Origin: Turritopsis dohrnii
Lineage: Eukaryota; Cnidaria; Hydrozoa; Anthoathecata; Oceaniidae
Length of the DNA stretch: 64,000 nucleotides
Assembly: GCA_027922465.2 (NCBI GenBank)
Contig: BQMF02000256.1
Location: 558,001 to 622,000 of the forward strand
Direction: 5' to 3'
The notes under the pieces were generated by a model, which saw only the letters and a list, made by a program, of their open reading frames with translations, had not been told where the DNA came from and did no database searches. This document shows positions 59,500-64,000 of this stretch, one piece after another (position 1 is the stretch's first letter; each line of letters begins with the position of its first letter). Made by a program: the position numbers and the translations under genes.

Positions 59500-60984
59500 T
59501 TTCACTGTCCAAACCTAGACCAATTTTTGTCGATGGGAAATAGCCACTCAAATCATTAATGTTCCCAAATTACATTCTTTTTATGATTTAACAGTCTAAA
59601 CTCACACTATATTCATTGTATACAAGTACTTTGCTTGAAAAGACTCTAAAAGTGTAAAATATAAGCTCTAGTGAATGGAATAATTAACATATGGCTAAAT
59701 CGCAGATGCCAAGGTGGAAATGTTGTTTCACGTGAGTCTTATGCAACGTTCTTACGTTTTCCGTAGTTGTTTTAAAAATGGAAGCGAAGAAGCACGCGTA
59801 GATCTGAGAAAATTTCTTGGTTGAATATATGGATATAGAAGAGGTTATACGGCTGTCAAACTTAAAAGAATAAAGAACATTTATGATCCAAACTAATAAT
59901 CTACGTGAAACAAATACTCTTAGTAGTTATTCGTGATAAATAAGCAGATTTTGATGCTTCAAATCAGATATGAACGACTACAAAAACGGTATGCTTACAT
60001 CGATCTAAAAAAAATGCGTAAGGTTTCTATTAGTCTTTTTCTAAATATGATACAATTTTCTATTTCATGTTCCTAGGTAAGCTATTTTGTTTTTATAAAG
60101 CTTTCGAATCTTGAAGCACAGCTCATTCCCTCATCAGCTTATACTCACTTTATTAATCAATAGATGACCACTTTTTTAATTGACTAGTCGAATTTAAAAT
60201 ATTGTATGATTCTAAAATTTGTATACTATCAAGCTGACGATAAAAAGGAAACACAGATATTTTTATTATTTCGCAAGGTTATATAAAAGTTTTTATTATG
60301 AAGTTCAGGTACAAACAACATAAAGATTTTCATACTGTATAATTTTAAAAGGAGTATTTTGAAACGTCCACGGAAGAGTGTTCTCTAATGGATTTTTAAA
60401 CTGACGGTGTTCCATTTTAAGCTTGATCTCCGGCAAAATTTTTCAAAGTCTCTTAACTTTTATGATGCTCTCGGGAATGTAATTAAATGAATTCGAAGTT
60501 ATTACTTCTTAAGCACAGACTTTTCTTGATTATTATTTATTACTTAATTACTTCTTGAAGATTCTATAGGGAATACAACTTTGAATTAAAATCTTTTTTA
60601 AAAAATCTCTAAATGGAAGCAAGACTGAATTTTTATATGAGACAACAAAGTTTAATTGTTATCGTTGTTAAAAGGTAAAATGTGAAATACTGCAAACATC
60701 ATTCTGCATTATACATATGGTTTTAAAGCGTGAACTAACACTCATTTCTTTCTGAAAAGGCCCCAGAAAGTCTCTAAATTGAAGCAAGACTGAAGTTTTA
60801 TATGAGACAACAAAGTTTAATTGTTATCGTTGTTAAAAGGTAAAATGTAAAATACTGCAAACATCATTCTGCATTATGCATATCGTTTTAAAGCGTGAAC
60901 TAACACTCATTTCTTTCCGAAAAGGCTCCAGAAAGTCTTCCAGTCATCCGCAGGAATACTTCTGCCCGGTAGGGCATCTTGTTT
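59500..60984. repeat. ~1.5-kb repeat unit, copy 1
   Basis: It begins CACTGTCCAAACCTAGACC after a T-run and ends GCCCGGTAGGGCATCTTG. It contains an internal ~170-bp duplication near 60600-60900 and the empty site for the Helitron at 60259/60260. No coding frame. Confidence 0.88.
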
Positions 60985-63496
60985 TTTTTTTTCACTGTCC
61001 AAACCTAGACCAATTTTTGTCGATGGGAAATAGCCATTCAAATCATTAATGTTCCCAACTTACATTCTTTTTATGATTTAACAGTCTAAACTCACACTAT
61101 ATTCATTGTATACAAGTACTTTGCTTGAAAAGACTCTAAAAGTGTAAAATATAAGCTCTAGTGAAAGGAATAATTAACATATGGCTAAATCGCAGATGCC
61201 AAGGTAGAAATGTTGTTTCATGTGGGTCTTATGCAACGTTCTTACGTTTTCCGTAGTTGTTTTAAAAATGGTAGTGAAGAAGCATGCGTAGATCTGTGAA
61301 AGTTTCTTTGTTGAACATATGAATATAGAAGAGGTTGAAGTACGGCTGTAAAACTTAACAGAATCAAGAACATTTATGATCCAAACTGATAATCTACATG
61401 AAACTAATACTCTTAGTAGTTATACGTGATAAATAAGCAGTTTTTGATGCTTCAAATCAGATATGAACGACTACAAAAACGGTATGCTTACATCGATTTA
61501 AAAAAATGCGTAAGGTTTCTATTAGTCTTTTTCTAAATATAATACAATTTTCTATTTCATGTTCCTAGGTAAGCTATCCTGTTTTTATAAAGCTCTGGAA
61601 TCTTGAAGCACAGCTCATGTGCCTCAGCATCTTATACCCATTTTATTAATCAATAGATGACCACTTTTTTAATTGACTAGTCGAATTTAAAATATTGTAT
61701 GATTCTAAAATTTGTATACTATCAAGCTGGCGATAAAAAGGAAACACAGATATCTATATATTAATAGCCGATTCTCCGTCTGTCTGTTTGTTTGTTTGTA
61801 AGTGACGCAAAATGGTAGATTGAGTTGTGAGCGAAATTATTTCTTTTTTTGTGTGCGACGTGAGTTCGAAGCAAATACATTGCAAAACCCCAATCGAACG
61901 TGACTTTTTTTGGCTGATGAACTAATAGGAATAACGTTTTGTTTTTATCATTATTGTTAGTTTTATATTCCACGTTGACTTGGCTTTGAAAACAGTACAT
62001 CAACTAAATACAAAGAAACTAACTGATTAAACATTTTGGACAAAAAACAGCAGTGGCAGAACGTGGTAGCATCTCGGTTTGCCAGTGTATCCTAACGTAT
62101 CCTTGCCTGACTGTCTGAGACGGGTGAACATTTTTTCGAGTAATCAAAATGTTTAAAAACCTATAGGTAAAAAAAGAGTATCATAAAACAAAATATTTTT
62201 TTTTGCTTTTGTCATAATAGTTGTCTTTAATCGATTTCTTTTAATCTATTTTATTTTATATCAGATCGAACGTTTCTTTTATTCACTTGATTCTTTTAGC
62301 ACGTGCCTTTTCTGCTCTCCTCCCGTGTGATCTTTTTAAAAAGAGAAACCATTTCCCCCTGACGTTTGATAGCACCCATGTTAGAGCGCGTAACGTTTTT
62401 AAAACAAAAGTTAATAAAAAAATGAAGTTTTCTCTCTATATGTTTTCAGTGTATTGTTACACTGATAAAGATTTGTTTTACCAGAGGTTGTGACTTCGAA
62501 TCTGCTTCTGGTTGTACGAGCCGTTTATAAGGAAATTTGACGTTTATTGATACTGTGATACAGAGCAGGTAGACATGGGCGGCGAGCGACGCCGCCTTGG
62601 CGGCTAGTTTATGATATTTTGCAAGGCCAAGTAACAGTTTTTATTATGAAGTTCAGGTACAAACAACATAAGGATTTTCATACTGTATAGTTTTAAAAAG
62701 AGTATTTTGAAACGTCCACGGAAGAGTGTTCTCTATTGCATTTTTAAACTGACGGTGTTCCTTTTTAAGCTTGATCTCCGGCAAAATTTTTCAAAGTCTC
62801 TTAACTTTTATGATGCTCTCGGGAATGTAATTAAATGAATTCGAAGTTATTACTATTTACGCCACAGATTTTCCCTTCAAAACTTAATGTGACAAAGTTT
62901 TCATTACTTAATTACTTTTTGAAGATGCTTTAGGGAATATAACTATGAATAAGAAACTTTTTGAAAAAATCTCTAAATGATGCAAAACAGTGCAGTTTAT
63001 ATGAAATAACAAATATTACTTCTTTCACAGCTACAAGATAAACTGTAAAACACAAAGAACATCATACCACATTATGCATATTGTTTTAAACCGGGAACAA
63101 ACATTCACCTTTTAAAGCACAGATTATTCTTAACGCGATAATCTTTTAATTAGTTAATTGCTTCTTGATGATGCTTTAGGGAGTGCAACTTCGAATGGAA
63201 ATCTTCTTAAAAAAATCTCTAAATTGAATCAAGACTGAAGATTTATATGAAACAACAAAGTTTAATAGTCATCGTAGCTAAAAGGTAAAATGTAAAATAC
63301 TGCAAACATCATTCCGCATTATGCATATGGTTTTAAAGCGTGAACTAACACTCATTTCTTTCTGAAAAGGCTCCAGAAAGTCTTACAGTCATCCGCAGGA
63401 ATACTTCTGCCCGGTAGGGCATCTTGTTGTATTCCTGCGTAAGCAAGGAATACTTTGAAACCGTTCGTGTTTTTTTTGTTTTTTTTTTTTTTTTTC
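60985..63496. repeat. ~1.5-kb repeat unit, copy 2, carrying a Helitron
   Basis: Same start and end as copy 1, with high similarity, enlarged by the Helitron at 61753-62607 and an extra internal duplication around 62870-63190. Confidence 0.88.
61753..62607 (+). mobile_element. Non-autonomous Helitron, 855 bp, with visible empty site
   Basis: It starts TCTATATATTAATAGCC after A and ends with a perfect 7-bp-stem hairpin (62578-62596, GGCGGCG/CGCCGCC), TTGGCGG and CTAG at 62604-62607, before T. Copy 1 of the surrounding repeat reads CACAGATA then TTTTTATTATT at 60252 without it, confirming insertion between A and T. It encodes no Rep/helicase. Confidence 0.93.
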
Positions 63497-64000
63497 ACTG
63501 TCCAAACCTAGACCAATTTTTGTCGATGGGAAATAGCCACTCAAATCATTAATGTTCCCAACTTACATTCTTTTTATGATTTAACAGTCTAAACTCACAC
63601 TATATTCATTGTATACAAGTACTTTGCTTGAAAAGACTCTAAAAGTGTAAAATATAAGCTCTAGTGAAAGGAATAATTAACATATGGCTAAATTGCAGAT
63701 GTCAAGGTAAAAATGTTGTTTCATGTGAGTCTTATGCAACGTTCTTACGTTTTCCGTAGTTGTTTTAAAAATGGAAGCGAAGAAGCATGCGTAGATCTGT
63801 GAAAGTTTCTTTGTTGAATATATGGATATAGAAGAGGTTGTAGTACGGCTGTAAAACTTAAAAGAATCAAGAACATTTATGATCCAAACTGATAATCTAC
63901 GTGAAACTAATATTCTTAGTAGTCATTCTTGATAAATAAGCAGTTCTTGATGCTTCAAAACAGATATGAACGACTACCAATAGGGTATGTTTATATCGAT
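63497..64000. repeat. ~1.5-kb repeat unit, copy 3, cut by the window end
   Basis: It starts with the same CACTGTCCAAACCTAGACC phrase and follows copies 1 and 2 closely to the end of the window. Confidence 0.88.

Noticed and set aside
59195..59551. Minus-strand Lys-rich repetitive frames
   Set aside because: They are translations of the hairpin/T-run tandem repeat, not proteins.

Overview
The window is AT-rich animal nuclear DNA. The genes are split by short introns with GT-AG borders and are scattered among many kinds of transposable elements. The mix of families suggests an early-branching invertebrate, most likely a cnidarian: a HEPN/NB-ARC/TPR NLR-like gene, a UBX-HECT protein, a multi-exon integrase-core gene, a Polinton with a protein-primed-type DNA polymerase B, Helitrons and CR1-like LINEs. 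This is a judgement from family content; no species marker was seen.

Layout. 1-1.9 kb: the 3' part of a UBX-HECT ubiquitin-ligase-like gene (+), with one frameshift. 3.4-6.15 kb: an integrase-core gene (-) that can be read through twelve exons in consistent phase with all three DDE residues. 6.2-7.8 kb: a TA-flanked terminal-inverted-repeat element full of AACGTT palindromes, followed by a 20-bp satellite. 8.9-11.4 kb: a decayed copy of a FEN1/XPG-like protein family with a tesmin-type CXC cysteine cluster (-). 12.8-15.4 kb: a Helitron-like start and a 1.5-kb CAG...CTG element.

16.5-30.8 kb is one Polinton/Maverick-type element, bounded by a perfect 6-bp target-site duplication (ACAACG). It holds a broken zinc-finger/exonuclease/endonuclease-VII-like/DNA polymerase B gene, a RING ORF, two unrecognised genes, and inverted copies of one of those genes and of the polymerase 3' end in both arms. 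No integrase, packaging ATPase, protease or capsid gene was recognised. Its right arm was later hit by a Helitron, which was in turn hit by a 650-bp MITE with a 5-bp target duplication.

33.7-39.1 kb: a three-exon NLR-like gene (-) with a HEPN domain, an NB-ARC ATPase and 18 near-identical 42-residue TPR units. 39.5-44.3 kb: a possible 4.7-kb hAT-like element with a 686-bp MITE inside. 44.8-46.3 kb: a Tc1/IS630-type transposase gene with one in-frame stop. 49.4-58.1 kb: transposon remains, including RT fragments, two head-to-tail Helitron-like units, a Harbinger fragment and a decayed CR1-like LINE. 58.9-64 kb: tandem repeats and a duplicated ~1.5-kb unit; one copy carries an 855-bp Helitron while its neighbour preserves the empty site.

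Only the integrase-core gene and the NLR-like gene look intact. No tRNA, rRNA or CRISPR array was seen. All coordinates, splice sites and phases were read by eye, and family names come from motif recognition without any database search.
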